DNA of 64,000 nt from Halictus rubicundus (GCF_050948215.1 NC_135165.1:7600501-7664500), one strand, 5' to 3'. Positions 22,401 to 33,746 are shown, counted from the first letter of the stretch. The notes: a model not told the origin generated them from the sequence alone. Made by a program: numbers and translations.

Positions 22401-22401
22401 A

Positions 22402-23089
22402 CACTACCGGCCAAAAGTAATTGACCATATATAAAAATCGCATAATTTTCTTAAAATTGAACCAAACGAGTTGAGATTTCTTGACACGTTAAATGACAAA
22501 GTTTACTAAGTAACGGGTAAACGAAATGTTGAAAAAATTGGTATTGGTCGGAATTGCGAAGAAAAAAGTTAAAGTAAATTTTTTCAACTTTTTTATCCGA
22601 GCCTGTAATGAAACTTAATTCAATACGTTTTGTAGATCTACGTCATTTATATATACGGTGAAAATTTCATCCAAATCGGTTAATATCGTTATGAGTTATA
22701 AAGATTGAACTGTGATCACATAAGGGTGAAATTCCTTGACAATGCCGAATATCTGCGACTTTCATTCTTAAGCTCTCATCTTGAAATGTTTATTGCTCAT
22801 AGCAACGTTCACCGATTTAAATGAAATTTTCACCATACACATAATTAACGTAGATCTACAAAACGTATTGATTAGAGTTTCATTACAGGCTTGGATAAAA
22901 AAGTTGAAAAAATTTACTTTAACTTTTTTCTTCGCAATTCAGACCAATACCAATTTTTTCAACATTTCGTTTACCCGTTACTTAGTAAACTTTGTCATTT
23001 AACGTGTCAAGAAATCTCAACTCGTTTGGTTCAATTTTAAGAAAATTATGCGATTTTTATATGTGGTCAATTACTTTTGGCCGGTAGTG
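22402..23089. mobile_element. Tc1-type hairpin element with ~290-bp arms
   Basis: Flanked by TA on both sides. Ends are CACTACCGGCCAAAAGTAAT and ATTACTTTTGGCCGGTAGTG. The two arms (about 22402-22700 and 22790-23089) are inverted copies that differ at only a few positions when read base by base. The loop of about 90 bp contains the non-palindromic sequence. Inner motifs (GCCTGTAATGAAACT, GTAGATCTACGT, GTGAAAATTTCAT) recur in the Tc1-like element at 31095 and, weaker, at 46353. No transposase is encoded. Such a structure fits a foldback-type derivative of a Tc1 element. Confidence 0.85.
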
Positions 23090-23091
23090 TA

Positions 23092-23367
23092 TATTAACTG
23101 TAGATACAATGCATGCATATACAGGTCAAGAGCCGGTTCAATCGATCCTACCTTCTAAAGAAATAATAGATTGATTTTGTTCTACATTTATGAAATAAAT
23201 TCCAACATGCTCGGTGTCCAGCTGCGAACCCAACACCTTCCCATTCACTCTTTTCCAGTCCCATGTAAGTTCATGTTTTGTAGTTCAAATTGTATCGCCC
23301 GGGATCGGACTGCGAGTTCTCAGACAAAATACAAATGAATTAGAGCGTAATGTGTTGCTTCTCTTAA
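23092..23367. other. non-coding stretch, nothing recognised
   Basis: Unique AT-rich DNA between two transposable elements. Confidence 0.4.
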
Positions 23368-23584
23368 CGCTAGAACTACCCAGCCCTAAACGTGACTTAG
23401 ACTTATCCGTTTATAATAACAGCAAGATTGAATTTGCTCAGGTTTCATACGATTTTTATGGTAACATGTACTCCAAAGAAGAGATATATTAAAGAATTTC
23501 TCGTGAAAACGTTTGCATAGTTTCAGTAATCGTGAAAGAAGAAATCATCCACCAGTCATTTTGACTGATTCGGTAGTTCTAGTG
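23368..23584 (+). mobile_element. TTAA-flanked MITE, CGCTAGAACTACC type (217 bp)
   Basis: TTAA at 23364-23367 and 23585-23588. Ends are CGCTAGAACTACC and GGTAGTTCTAGTG. A CCAGTCATTTTGACTGA hairpin lies just inside the right end. Length and layout copy family A (TTAA, ~217 bp, hairpin near right end, CTCCAAAGAAGAGATA-like middle), but the sequence is clearly diverged. Confidence 0.8.
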
Positions 23585-23629
23585 TTAATAGTTGTAAAGC
23601 TGGTTTAATTCATTCGGATCTCCTAAGAT

Positions 23630-23900
23630 TTTTATTATAATATTGTATTGGGACGAAAGTTCGTAGCATTTACACATTAAAATTCAAAGATAAAATTAAG
23701 ATGTTTATTCGTAGGTTTATTCAATACAAAGCTACCTCAAAAATGGCAAAAAGTAACAGAACAGAATACGAATTATAAGAATAATAATAATACCGATAAA
23801 AATGATTATAAATCTACGAATAAATATCTGAATATTATCTTTGAATTTTAATTTAAAACTAAGGGCAAAGAAGTTTGTACAAAAATTTGGAAACATTCTT
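23630..23900. mobile_element. small inverted-repeat element, class uncertain
   Basis: AAAATTCAAAGATAAAATTA (from about 23679) and its inverted copy near 23850 enclose an AT-rich core, with about 40 bp of imperfect pairing (ending GTTTATTCGTAGGTTT/AAATCTACGAATAAAT). GGGACGAAAGTTCGTAGC on the left has a similar but direct GGGCAAAGAAGTTTGTAC on the right. Mariner-type origin is possible, not shown. Confidence 0.45.
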
Positions 23901-25275
23901 ACACCTTCAACAACTACAAGAAAAAATCAAATAATCATTTTTGGGTCACATAAATGGGGACAAATATTTAAGATAACCGAGAAAATTTGTGTTACAACCG
24001 AGTAATTAATGCGCGAACTGTTACCATTTTTGTTTTCAAATAGAGACTCGAAGATACAGACAAATCGTCTCGTTTAAATTCGCAATGCGTTCTATCATCC
24101 CCACTCGTGCATGAAATAAATTAGTATATGTAAGATACGAGCGACTAAATTGTTAGTGCCCGACGAAGCCACGATTTTAAGAAGTTCTTGTTGCATCGGT
24201 GAAAGAGCAACGGTACCGCGAACTCGGGGTACACCCTATATGAATTGCAAAGGCTGTGAATCATAGAATTTTCAGGTAAGAGCACTAACCTCCTCCCAGC
24301 GGGGAAACAACTTCATCTGGGAAACAGGTCTCCCTAGCTTCCTGTTGAAACGAGGAGCGGACGTCTACGAGATCTCTGCGGCTAACCACGAACGATGTAA
24401 ATGCCAGATATTTACAACGATTTCTCGTTTGGCGACCGGCAATTCGCGAGGAAAACGTACCGGTGCTCGTGTGAACTGCGTCTTAACAACAAACTTGCCG
24501 TAGCATCCGCCGATAAACGCCTAACAACGGCCACTTATGTCGGGATCATGCGGAGAATTCGAAGTATTGGTTCTCGGAACCTTTGAGATCGCGAGCGAAA
24601 TGTCTCGAGGGTCTCTGTCATTACGTCTTTCGTCAGTTTTCCCTGGAACGGAAAGGAATTTCGCATCGACGGCGGTTTTTAGACGATTACTGACAAGTAT
24701 GAAACATCCCGCAGTTCGTCCACGGTGGTAAATTGATAGGATATTTTTTTTTTTTTTTTTTTTGGGAGACCGAGGAAAGAGAGAGAGGGAGAGAGTCAAG
24801 AGACAGGAAAGCATCGCGTTGAGTATCACGAAAACGGATCGCGTGATCTCGATGCAACTTGGCGGTTATCTAGAACAAACCTTCATGCTCATGTGCTAAC
24901 AATCACTCTTGCCTGGGGCCATTCAATCAGCAGTGAAACATCGTTGAGCGAGCTTAGGTATTGCGCGACCGCATTGATAATGGCCGAGCGAGTAGACCTG
25001 TGATAATGTTCCTGCTCGTTACTCGCGCGTTGCGGTAAGCTTTTAGGCTGAAAATTGCATCGCGCGGCTCTGTTGGTGTCCACTGTACTACAGATTCGGT
25101 TACTTGTAATTTTCCCCCTTCTTCAGCCCGGTTCCAAAACCGAAATCGCCGGTGTTTAATTCAAGTCAACAAAATTTAGAGAACTCGAGGAGACAGTCGA
25201 GTCCAAGTAAAAGACTTTTTAAAATTTATTTTTAATACAAGGGAAAGACCCAAGGGATCCCACATAAGAGATTAA
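23901..25275. other. non-coding stretch with poly-T
   Basis: A T-run lies at 24744-24763, followed by a GAGAG-rich segment. A 5' splice-like CAGGTAAGA occurs at 24272-24280 without a coding exon before it. Short frames between 24401 and 24829 overlap on opposite strands. Confidence 0.35.
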
Positions 25276-25645
25276 CCCTTTGCAGTCAGATTATTTCGGA
25301 GAGTACGCGTTCGGTGATAATCAGACTACGGATCTTAATGCAAAATAAAAATGATCCGCTTCGACCGCAAGAGGCACGAATAAGATACAAATGTCTTCTT
25401 CCTTTTAATAATTTTAACACGCTTATCCGCGGTAGACTAATAATTATTGTTTTTCTCGTTCAACGGGTGACGCACGTTCGATCGATCATTGTCCATCGGC
25501 CCACAGAATCCATAATACAATATCATAAAAATACACGTACACTCTGGTAAAATCGAGCATGATTTCCCATATTTTTGGAGTTTTGCATTCTAATCGAACA
25601 TCAAAACGTTGTCAGGGATTATTCGCGGTCGGGCCGCAAAGGGCT
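25276..25645 (+). mobile_element. possible TTAA MITE, CCCTTTGCGG type, decayed
   Basis: TTAACCCTTTGCAGTCAG at 25272 matches the left end of the 6381 element. GTCGGGCCGCAAAGGG near 25630-25645 matches its right end, but the right TTAA reads CTGA. A GACTGCGGAT-family left end (GACTACGGATCTTAATGC, 25324) lies inside. The pairing of these ends is inference. Confidence 0.4.
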
Positions 25646-26429
25646 GAAAGCCGAAGTCTTTTTCGCGCAGTTTACGTTGCGATATTAAATTGCTCGGCGC
25701 GCAGACATCGTAAATCGAGCCGAGAACCGATCGTGGCCACCGTGTCCGCGATGCAAGGCAGTAAACTATTTTATTGGCCACGAGTCGCTGCTCGCTGACA
25801 TTCCGATTCTATCCGATTACTGATCCGAGAGAGTAAATCCGTTGTTGGCCGCGAGCGCGCGTGTATTTCCAGAACGCGCGTTCCGCCGGCGCTCCTCGCG
25901 TATCGGAAAGAAAGGCGATTCCAGAAATACGGGGCTCTCTCCCTACGACTTATCCCGAGCACGTCCGCGATGCGTAGTCTTCAGAACGAATCGATACGGG
26001 ACGCTAAATGGGAATCGTCGGCAGGATGGAAACCCAATCGAACGGATAGCCGCCGCCGCCTCCGCCCCGTGATCTCCTTTGCTAGCTTGCGACATGTGTG
26101 TGCTCGTCACCGATGCTCGACCGATCCTCCAAATCGCTAGGAGCAGTGAAACACTCTTCCTCAAGTATCGTCGACCTGTAAAGTATCGCACGATGCCAAC
26201 AGTTTTCGGGACCGTAGAAACATTTATGGGTCAGTCAAGTTTTTAGTGGTAAGACGATTTTCTAAATTATTAGAAGGAACAACTATTTGGTAGTGTTGCC
26301 AATAAACCATCGCTGCACCCAGCAAATTTTGGAGATCGTGCAATTGTCGAGCAATAGTGTATTTTAGTAAAATTGCACTTGAAGGTTTTGTGTAGTTTTG
26401 TACAGGATGGTTCATCGACCCACCTAAAT
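25646..26429. other. non-coding stretch leading to tandem array
   Basis: CpG-bearing to about 26110 with GCCGCCGCCGCCTCCGCC at 26050, then AT-rich. The segment 26300-26429 is a diverged first unit of the following array (GTACAGGATGGTTCATCG). Confidence 0.4.
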
Positions 26430-27600
26430 ATCTCCTTCAGTTGTGAATGTAAAATTAGTTTGTATGCAATTTGAACGATACAAGACAGATTGAAGACCTC
26501 CCTACCATAACCAGGCTAATTTTTAGTAAAATTGTATTTAAAGATTTTCAGTATTTTTATGCAGGATGGTTCACCTATAAAGGTAGCCATGTGAATCCTT
26601 CATTTGTGACGATGTAAAAATATTTTGTATACAATTTCAACGATACCAGACAGATTGAAGACCTAGCTACCATAACCAGGCTAATTTTTAATAAAATTGT
26701 ATTTAAAGATTTTCAGTATTTTTATGCAGGATGGTTCACCTATAAAGGTAGCCATGTGAATCCTTCATTTGTGACGATGTAAAAATATTTTGTATACAAT
26801 TTCAACGATACCAGACAGATTGAAGACCTAGCTACCATAACCAGGCTAATTTTTAATAAAATTGTATTTAAAGATTTTCAATATTTTTTGTACAAGATGG
26901 TTCACCAATAGAGGTAGCCACGTGAATCCTTCAGTTGTGACGATGTAAAAATGCTTTGTATACAATTTCAACGATACCAGACAGATTGAAGACCTAGCTA
27001 CCATAACCAGGCTAATTTTTAATAAAATTGTATTTAAAGATTTTCAGTATTTTTTGTACAGGATGGTTCACCTATAAAGGTAGCCACGTGAATCCTTCAG
27101 TTGTGACGATGTAAAAATGCTTTGTATACAATTTCAACGATACCAGACAGATTGAAGACCTAGCTACCATAACCAGGCTAATTTTTAATAAAATTGTATT
27201 TAAAGATTTTCAGTATTTTTTGTACAGGATGGTTCACCTGTAAAGGTAGCCACGTGAATCCTTCAGTTGTGACGATGTAAAAATACTTTGTATACAATTT
27301 GAACGATACCAGACAAATTGGAGGCCCCCCTACCATAACCAGGCTAATTTTTAGTAAAATTGTATTTCAAGATTTTGAGTATTTTTATGCAGGATGGTTC
27401 ACCTATAAAGGTAGCCACGTGAATCCTTCATTTCTGACGATGAAAAATTATTTTGTATACAATTTGAACGATACAAGACAAATTGAAGACCTCCCTACCA
27501 TAACCAAGCTAATTTTTAGTAAAATTGTATTTAAAGGTGTATTTTTATACAGGATGGTTCATCACGATCGATGGGAGTCACCTGAACATCTCCTTCGCTG
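26430..27600. repeat. tandem array, ~165-bp unit
   Basis: CTACCATAACCAGGCTAATT recurs at 26501, 26666, 26831, 26997, 27163, 27329 and 27494 (last copy with one change), a spacing of 165-166 bp. Each unit also has CAGGATGGTTCACCTATAAA and GTAGCCACGTGAATCCTTCA. Inner units are the most alike. A frame of 119 codons opens across the last two units because 165 is divisible by three. I do not regard it as coding. Confidence 0.9.
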
Positions 27601-28240
27601 TACTGGCAATATAAATAAATGTTTTGTGTGCAACTCTAACGGTGTCATTGAATGGTAGAATCGACACGAATGGTGTAAATAGACTTGTTCAGAGTTTCTA
27701 CCGACGAGCCCATTTTTCCTTGCACTTTGCAAGCGAGTTCTACGAAAATCATAGAACCAACTATGTCAAACCAATAGAACAGACCAACATAGAAAACCGC
27801 CTTATTACAATGACAACATCCAGATAAATTGGAAAAAACAGTCGACCAACTCTGCATACTGAGAACGCCTACATAGTCAGAAAAAGTGTCACAAGCTGGT
27901 TCTTCGAAACTATACATCGACGTCCGAAGACAGAACTTCTCTTGCATACTAAAGTTCGTGAACTTTGTCATACCGTAACGAACCAAAAGTGTAGCTTATT
28001 TGTATTAGATCGTTGCACATGAAACGTCCGATTTTCAACTGTAACGGTAAGCAAGCACAAACTGTGTCTAAATAAATTTTTTGATCAAAGTAAACACCAC
28101 TGTAAGCAACATATTCTCTCAACGAATTACAAGCTTCTCCACTACAAAAATTCTCAATTACAAACTTCTCCGTAGAAACAGAATCCTTGGATCGCGCATG
28201 TTCTTCATTTATAAGATTGTTTTTTTCCCCCAAACATCAA
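27601..28240 (-). pseudogene. unidentified broken frame pair (possible coding relic)
   Basis: Two minus-strand frames, 28233-27949 (94 codons) and 27986-27645 (113 codons), overlap by 38 bp in different phases. A single indel near 27970 would join them. The second has a hydrophobic stretch (AVFYVGLFYWFDIVGSMIF), which could be one membrane segment. Neither is repeat-driven. I cannot assign a family. An eroded membrane protein gene or chance are both possible. Confidence 0.2.
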
Positions 28241-28690
28241 TGCTATCGTCAACGTGCACTTGTTCCGCTGATATAAAAAGAACACGCTACGAGCACATTG
28301 ATCGACATAAAATTGATTTAAAACTAAAATTAGACGCCTGAATAAAAACTGAGGACAGAACTTTAAAGATCAATTTTCTGCCTTAAAATGAAACGTTAGG
28401 TCAGCGCAAAAGTTCCTGCCCGCTTTCTCGTTGTTTCTTTAACGCGAAATCGGACAAGAACTGTTGGACTGATCGAACAAATGAATTCATAACGTTTGCA
28501 TCCTAAGATCGAACAGTTCGCATGCAACAACCTAACATCTATACTCTTGGTCCCCTGCGGAACGGAGTCCAGTCGTCCTTCGAGCAAGGGTGTCTCGATC
28601 CGAGTACATATCATCGATATGCGATCGATTCGTCGGAGCAGTGATTAAAATTTTTTCCGGATAATCGGATCCGGACCGGTTGACCAAGCT
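28241..28690. other. non-coding stretch, possible mariner scraps
   Basis: TTAGGTCAGCGCAAAAGTTC at 28395 resembles a mariner-type terminus. A GCATGCAACAACCTA block at 28520 recurs as ATACGCAACAACGTAG at 30607 and CATATGCAGCAACCTAG at 57476. No second terminus was found. Confidence 0.3.
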
Positions 28691-28990
28691 CGCGTGGAAA
28701 GCTGCTGGTGATCAGACACACCCTGTATCTGAAGAACTCCCCTTATTCAGAGGCCGGAGTTATAGCGCGCGCGAGACTATATCGGTATCCTAGCGTGCGT
28801 TCAAACTGAGATCAATAAAGTGCTCCTTTATAGACTTCTACACTACACACGCTGTACAAGCTTGGTCAACTCTCTCTCTCTTTCTCCTCACTTCGCCCCT
28901 GCCGCCCTACGACGGTTCTCTCCTTCTCTCTCATTCTCTCTCTCTCTTTCCAGCCCGAACACCGTCGTCACCAGACACACGGACACGCGG
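28691..28990 (+). mobile_element. possible solo-LTR-like segment
   Basis: AGATCAATAAAGTGCTCC with a following CT-rich run resembles the polyadenylation/U5 part of insect LTR retroelements. No paired LTR, primer-binding site or coding region is visible, so this is only a suggestion. Confidence 0.2.
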
Positions 28991-29414
28991 AAAGAGTCAG
29001 CCTCAGCTACGAACCGTTTCCTCCCTGAAATCGCCACCCCTGTTCGTGGTGGCCGCGGCATCGGAGCACACCGCTGCCCTCCTGCCACGTAGCAACCCCT
29101 CGCCCAAGCTCGTTGGCAACTACCAAGCCATAAATAACCGAATGACCCACCGCGAATAACGGTTGGCAGCGCGAGGAGCCGCGAACAGCCTACGCCAACT
29201 TACCCTGGAACCGCTGCCGACGCGGTCCCCTGCCATAATCAGCCTTCCCGGCTCCTAGATTGCGAACAGAATCCTCTGGACCGTTCCCCAACAAGATGCA
29301 GAGACGATTGGATTTCATAGACGCGATCCGATCTTTCGAATCTTCGTTCTAGGAACGCTGACTTTAAGCTTTTCGTGGTTGACACATCGATCGCTCACAC
29401 GTGGCTAACAACTG
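28991..29414. other. non-coding stretch, nothing recognised
   Basis: C-rich with ordinary unique sequence. A 90-codon frame at 28820-29092 has no domain. Confidence 0.35.
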
Positions 29415-29588
29415 GACTGAGGATTTTACGCATTTACGACAAACATGGACGAACGCGAAGTTGTGAACAGATTAAAAGAAGTTAAGAGTCTTCACACGTT
29501 TCCTGCGACCTAGCAAAATATAAATTTCCACGAAGTTCCCGTGTCCTGGACCTAATGCGAACAATTTTTATCTTGCTTGGATACCTGT
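29415..29588 (-). mobile_element. GACTGCGGAT-family MITE copy
   Basis: Starts GACTGAGGATTTTACGCATT then TACGACAAACATGG. The other end is diverged (GCGAACAATTTTTATCTTGC). Its orientation is opposite to the neighbour at 29671. Confidence 0.5.
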
Positions 29589-29670
29589 TGCGTGATTTTC
29601 ACGGCTAACCTCTTCGAAAACTCATACAACATCACATGACGAAATTGCGTTTAATTTACGGTCATAACTA

Positions 29671-29862
29671 GACTGCGGATCCTTTTTGCAAAATAAAAAT
29701 GTTGTGTATTAACTGCAACGAACAGAGGTGTGTCTTTCTATTTTTAATAATTTCAGCAGACCGAAAGTGATCTATTGAAGTTCTTCAATTCTCTTAATCT
29801 TTTTCCTGTTTCAAACTGCAGCTGCTACTCATTTTTTCCATGAATGCATAAAATCCGCAGCC
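29671..29862 (+). mobile_element. GACTGCGGAT-family MITE, full copy
   Basis: Opens GACTGCGGATCCTTTTTGC with AAAATAAAAATG and closes GAATGCATAAAATCCGCAG. Middle blocks (AACTGCAACGAACAG, CTGTTTCAAACTGCAG) follow the family order. It is 192 bp with no frame. Confidence 0.75.
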
Positions 29863-30054
29863 TAATCACTGAAAAGACAATAACTGAAGATGCACTCCTT
29901 TCAATAGCAGCACACAATTTGTCGTCTGTGAATAATATCTGCTAGAAACGCGTCAAGACCTTAACAATGACCCAATAAATTAGAATTGAAGATCGGCCAT
30001 TAGGAATTAGCTTTAGCCCTGAAAGTGGTAAAGGTAATGACTGATAATTACTGA

Positions 30055-30530
30055 AAGGTAAATCCGTACACGGGGCAAATCCGCACTAGGCCCTTATTTA
30101 TTCGAATATACGTTGCATTGTACCAACTGTAAGGTAGAAATCACAATTGCATGAACTGGGTTTGTGGAAACTGCAACAAAGGATCAAAAAAAAAAAAAAC
30201 AATATGAATGTGAGAGATGTCTTGACTAATAATTCGCTAATTCCTAAATCCTCGACGATAATTCCGCTTTTGCCCCATAATATAAGGAAATAAGATTCAA
30301 TAATTTTTAAACAGGTAGGTGCAGTTTTGCCCCAGTTCCGGGGAAGTCCGCCCTAGCAAATCATAAGATTCAAAAGATAGTTTTAATCCAAATTAATGCA
30401 ACTTAAAGAATAAACCATGCGCTAAATAAAAACACTAAAATTATTAGGTTTTAGTGGAGTAGATGGAAAATACATCAGTTTAAAGTAAACTTTACAATTC
30501 CCGAGTCGGTTTTACCCCACTCCACCTTAT
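30055..30530. mobile_element. possible MITE with GGGGYAAA-type ends, decayed
   Basis: CACGGGGCAAATCCGCAC at 30069 is roughly mirrored by GAGTCGGTTTTACCCCACTC at 30504. Internal GTTTTGCCCCAGTTCCGG and TTTTGCCCCATAATATAAGG repeat the theme. The imperfect ends make the borders uncertain. Confidence 0.4.
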
Positions 30531-31092
30531 ACTCCTGTAGACTGTAATGGTGTTTCTTGATCGATACGTTTCATAAAATTTGCTTTCTGAGATCGGACAT
30601 TTCATACGCAACAACGTAGCTTGCCAACGCGAGAACAAGGGAAATTACACGGGCGATGGAATAGTCGAGAAAATGTTTTCCATCGGTGAAAACTGATGCG
30701 CGCCGGATACGGAACGCCGCTTCCTTTGTGAATCGAATTACGGCTACTCGGGGCGAATAATTGCTGCGCGTCTCGTAGTCGCGCACGCTCCCGCCGCGCC
30801 GGTTCGCGGCTATTATAAAACACATCGCGCCATTAACATCTCGATATCTTAATAATTTGCACAATCTCTTTCCCTCGGCGCGCCTAATTGCCGGCTCGTC
30901 TCGTCTGCTACCCGGTAACGGAGCCTGTCCCTCGTCGGCGCTTCCACGCATTTGATTAACGGCGAATCGCGATTCCATCGTCGACGCCGTTCCCTGCGTA
31001 CCTTCCGCGCCGACCTCATGACGCTCAATGATCCCGAATACGGAAATTCAAAAAGATTATGAAACTTTGGGGATACGTGGTGTATATGTAGG
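30531..31092. other. non-coding stretch, nothing recognised
   Basis: GC-richer unique DNA. A 135-codon minus-strand frame (30571-30978) has no domain I know. Confidence 0.35.
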
Positions 31093-31094
31093 TA

Positions 31095-32250
31095 CACAGG
31101 CTCACGAAAGTATTCGAACGCCCTTTAAAACAGTACAATATTTTTTAAATTGGATCGAACCACCTGACTTTTTTTGAGCAATTAGAAGAATTAGTTTTCC
31201 AAATGATGTGCAAAGAGGATTTTGAACAAATTGCAATTAAGAAACTGCCAGTCAACACTGGTTACGCAAACAGTGCGTAATGCACTGCGAGAAGTGAATT
31301 TAAGAGGACGCGCAAAAATAAAGAAACCTCTTCTTACAAAGCGGCACAAGAAGCTTCAACTGCAGTTTGCCGAAAAATATAAAAATTATACAGATCTCGA
31401 TTGGGCACGAGTAATATGGTCGGACGAGACGAAAATTAATCGTTTTGGGTGCGATGGACGCGAATGGACATGGCGAGGAAATAAAGAACAAGTACGGTCG
31501 CATCACATTCATCCAACACTGAAATTTGGAGGAAGCCATATCATGGTTTGGGGTTGTATGACCAGTGAGGGCATCGGATGCGTTGAAAAAATTGAAGGTC
31601 GAATGACTACAACATCATACACATTCATCCTGCAGAAAAGTTTAATTGGAAGTTCGGCAAAATGGAATAAGAACGCAGAAGAAGTTATTTTTCAGCACGA
31701 TAACGACCCTAAACACAAGGCAAATATCACCAAAGAATGGTTAACAGCTCATGGTTTTACTGTTTTAGACTGGCAAAATGGCACTTTTTACAACTTTTTT
31801 ATTTGTGCCTCTAATGAAAATTTAGGATATGTGTTTTGTAAATCTATGTTAGTTGTACACATGCTGAAAATTTCATCGAAATCGATCAATATACACACGA
31901 GGTGCAAATAGTTAAAAGTGGTGAAAATCGTAGTTTTTCAGGACTTTTGGTCAGTTTCTGCTTAAAATCTACAGATTCTAACAACAGATTTCGATGAAAT
32001 TTTCAGTATATGTATAACTAACATAGATCTACAAAACGCATATTTTAAAATTTCATTACAGGCTCAAGTAAAGAAGTTTTGGAAAGTGCCTTTTTTAATT
32101 ACTCTTATAATTTCTAGCAATTTCAATTTTTTAAAAATCTTTTTTACACGTCATCCTAATTCTAATTGCTCAAAAAAGTGAGGTCGTTTGGTTCAAGTTA
32201 AAAAAAGTTATACTGTTTTAAGGGCGTTCGAATACATTCGTGAGCCTGTG
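31095..32250 (+). mobile_element. Tc1-like transposon, internally deleted
   Basis: Ends are CACAGGCTCACGAAAGTATT and AATACATTCGTGAGCCTGTG, with roughly 100 bp of imperfect inverted repeat. The left flank is TA (31093-31094); the right flank reads TG, so one target copy has decayed. A broken transposase frame lies at 31222-31911. An inner inverted repeat (arms about 31825-31890 and 31990-32050) shares GAAATTTTCAGTATATG and CATAGATCTACAAAACGC with the hairpin element at 22402. Intact Tc1 elements are about 1.6 kb, so roughly a third is missing. Confidence 0.9.
31222..31911 (+). pseudogene. Tc1-like transposase fragment
   Basis: The frame begins with TTG, not ATG, inside what should be the second helix-turn-helix region (QTVRNALREVNLRGRAKIKK). 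The first catalytic aspartate is visible in VIWSDETKINRF (about residue 68) and the second in FQHDNDPKH (about residue 160). Homology stops after FTVLDW. The third acidic residue and the usual DLNPIE motif are absent, replaced by unrelated inverted-repeat sequence. Typical Tc1 transposases are about 340 residues and bind the terminal repeats to cut and paste the element. This copy lacks an N-terminus, a start codon and the third catalytic residue, so it should be inactive. Confidence 0.9.
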
Positions 32251-32317
32251 TGTGCATTAGACGAGTTTTTTGCTGCCAAAATCACTCTACAAGGGCTGTT
32301 TCCACCCTTTCGAAATA

Positions 32318-32492
32318 CAGTGTCTACTCGATGTATGTCCAAGACAGGGGTCTAGCCAGGGACATATATCGGCCAGGAGATACTATTCTTTGATCCACGC
32401 CGAATAGAAAAAATCCCACTGCCCGCGGCAGTGGGGATAGTTCTGGGACATTTATCGGCCAGACATTTCGGACATATATAGAATAAACACTG
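32318..32492 (-). mobile_element. TA-flanked Tigger-like MITE (175 bp)
   Basis: TA flanks at 32316-32317 and 32493-32494. It begins CAGTGTCTACTCGATGTATG and ends ATAGAATAAACACTG. The inner CCCACTGCCCGCGGCAGTGGGG palindromic region and GGGACATTTATCGGCC match the block at 2874-3053, here in the opposite orientation. Confidence 0.7.
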
Positions 32493-32494
32493 TA

Positions 32495-33674
32495 TATGCA
32501 GGCCTCTAAGAAAAATACGAGCGAAATAACACTTTATCTACATACCGGTAGCCTATTAACCCATTGCACTTGAAGCTATTTTAACTGCAAAATGAAACAT
32601 TTCTTCCAACCTAGAATATTTCCCTTCTATATATTTCTTTTCATGTTATACATAGGAAAATGGTGCAGTTTACTCGTACAATACTGAAATGTTTAGTAAT
32701 TTATTAAATAGAAACAAATTTTAGAATGTAAAAAATATTTTGAATAATCACACAGTAATTTTTACAGTCGCCATTCGAGAGCTTAACTTTTCGATAACTG
32801 TGCTGTACGAAAAGGAAGCGTAAAAATTGTTTGCGTAATAATCCGAAACAAAATAATTACGTTACGTGACTTGTTGATCTACGATTAAAATTGCTGTTGA
32901 AAGATCCATTAAAAAATCCTTAGCCAGTGCACATGGACTTTCAATAATGATCAAATAATCGCTGGTAAATTAAAGCTGGTCAAATTAAGAGGAAGTCTAT
33001 ATTCAAATTTTCGACTAACCAATTTCATTGACTATTTCTATTAGATTCAATAAGAAGACGCGCGTTGATCTTGAAGAAATAGGTTGAAAGATATACGAAC
33101 AAATTACTGTACAAAAATCGTCAAAAAGCGTCCACCTTGCGAGAATTAATGTCGCCGTATTTGTGAAAAATGGGAACAGAGAAAAGGTGAAATAGTAAGT
33201 TTAATAAGTGAAATATGAGTTGAAGTTAATAAAGCTAATAGAACAGTTCCTCCTTGTGCTTAATTTCGCGGGACAAACGGCAGTCTTTAGAATTCCATTG
33301 GCCGTCAGAAGCAGTATCTTTTCGCCCTTGTATCGCTCCGTCGTACAGCAAACAGGATAATGAAACGTTCGAGCCGGCTCGTGGGCTGTTATTTCGCCGG
33401 ATCTATGATGCGATAACAATGTATGTATAAAAGATCAGGAGTATTCTTCCTTATGAAAGATTTATGGCCGAGGAACTGGCGGAACAGCGGTAGAACTCGG
33501 CACGGATTTCTGCAAAGTTTTCGCGGGGCCGGCTAGGGGCGTGTTCGAGCGGTTTACACGGCCCGGATCGTTTCTGTCGCGTTATTTAAGGAATCGTTCG
33601 GGAGGGACGTGGGAATTCCAGAAAATTAACGCTGCCGCGTCGTGATAACGTCGCCTCGTCAGAGGGTAGGGGAG
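32495..33674. other. non-coding stretch, nothing recognised
   Basis: AT-rich to about 33240, then unique CpG-bearing DNA. A TATAAAAG at 33425-33432 has no initiator 30 bp on. A TTAACCCATTGCACTTG at 32557 resembles a TTAA-MITE left end without a partner. Confidence 0.4.
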
Positions 33675-33693
33675 AAAGAGAGAGAAGAGAGAG

Positions 33694-33743
<50 letters not shown>
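33675..33743. repeat. (GA)n microsatellite
   Basis: GA repeat, pure from about 33699 and interrupted by AAAAG on the left. A shorter GA run follows at 33883-33899. Confidence 0.95.

Positions 33744-33746
<3 letters not shown>

Noticed and set aside
27299..27658. 119-codon plus-strand frame
   Set aside because: It spans two 165-bp repeat units. The unit length is divisible by three, so an open unit stays open by chance.
28691..29110. Complete LTR retroelement
   Set aside because: AATAAAG and a CT-rich tail are suggestive, but there is no second LTR, primer-binding site or gag-pol frame. It was listed only as a weak solo-LTR-like segment.
33425..33432. TATAAAAG box as a promoter
   Set aside because: No TCAGT-type initiator lies 25-35 bp downstream. 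The TATA-like boxes at 5865, 38955, 50691 and 59485 also lack one.
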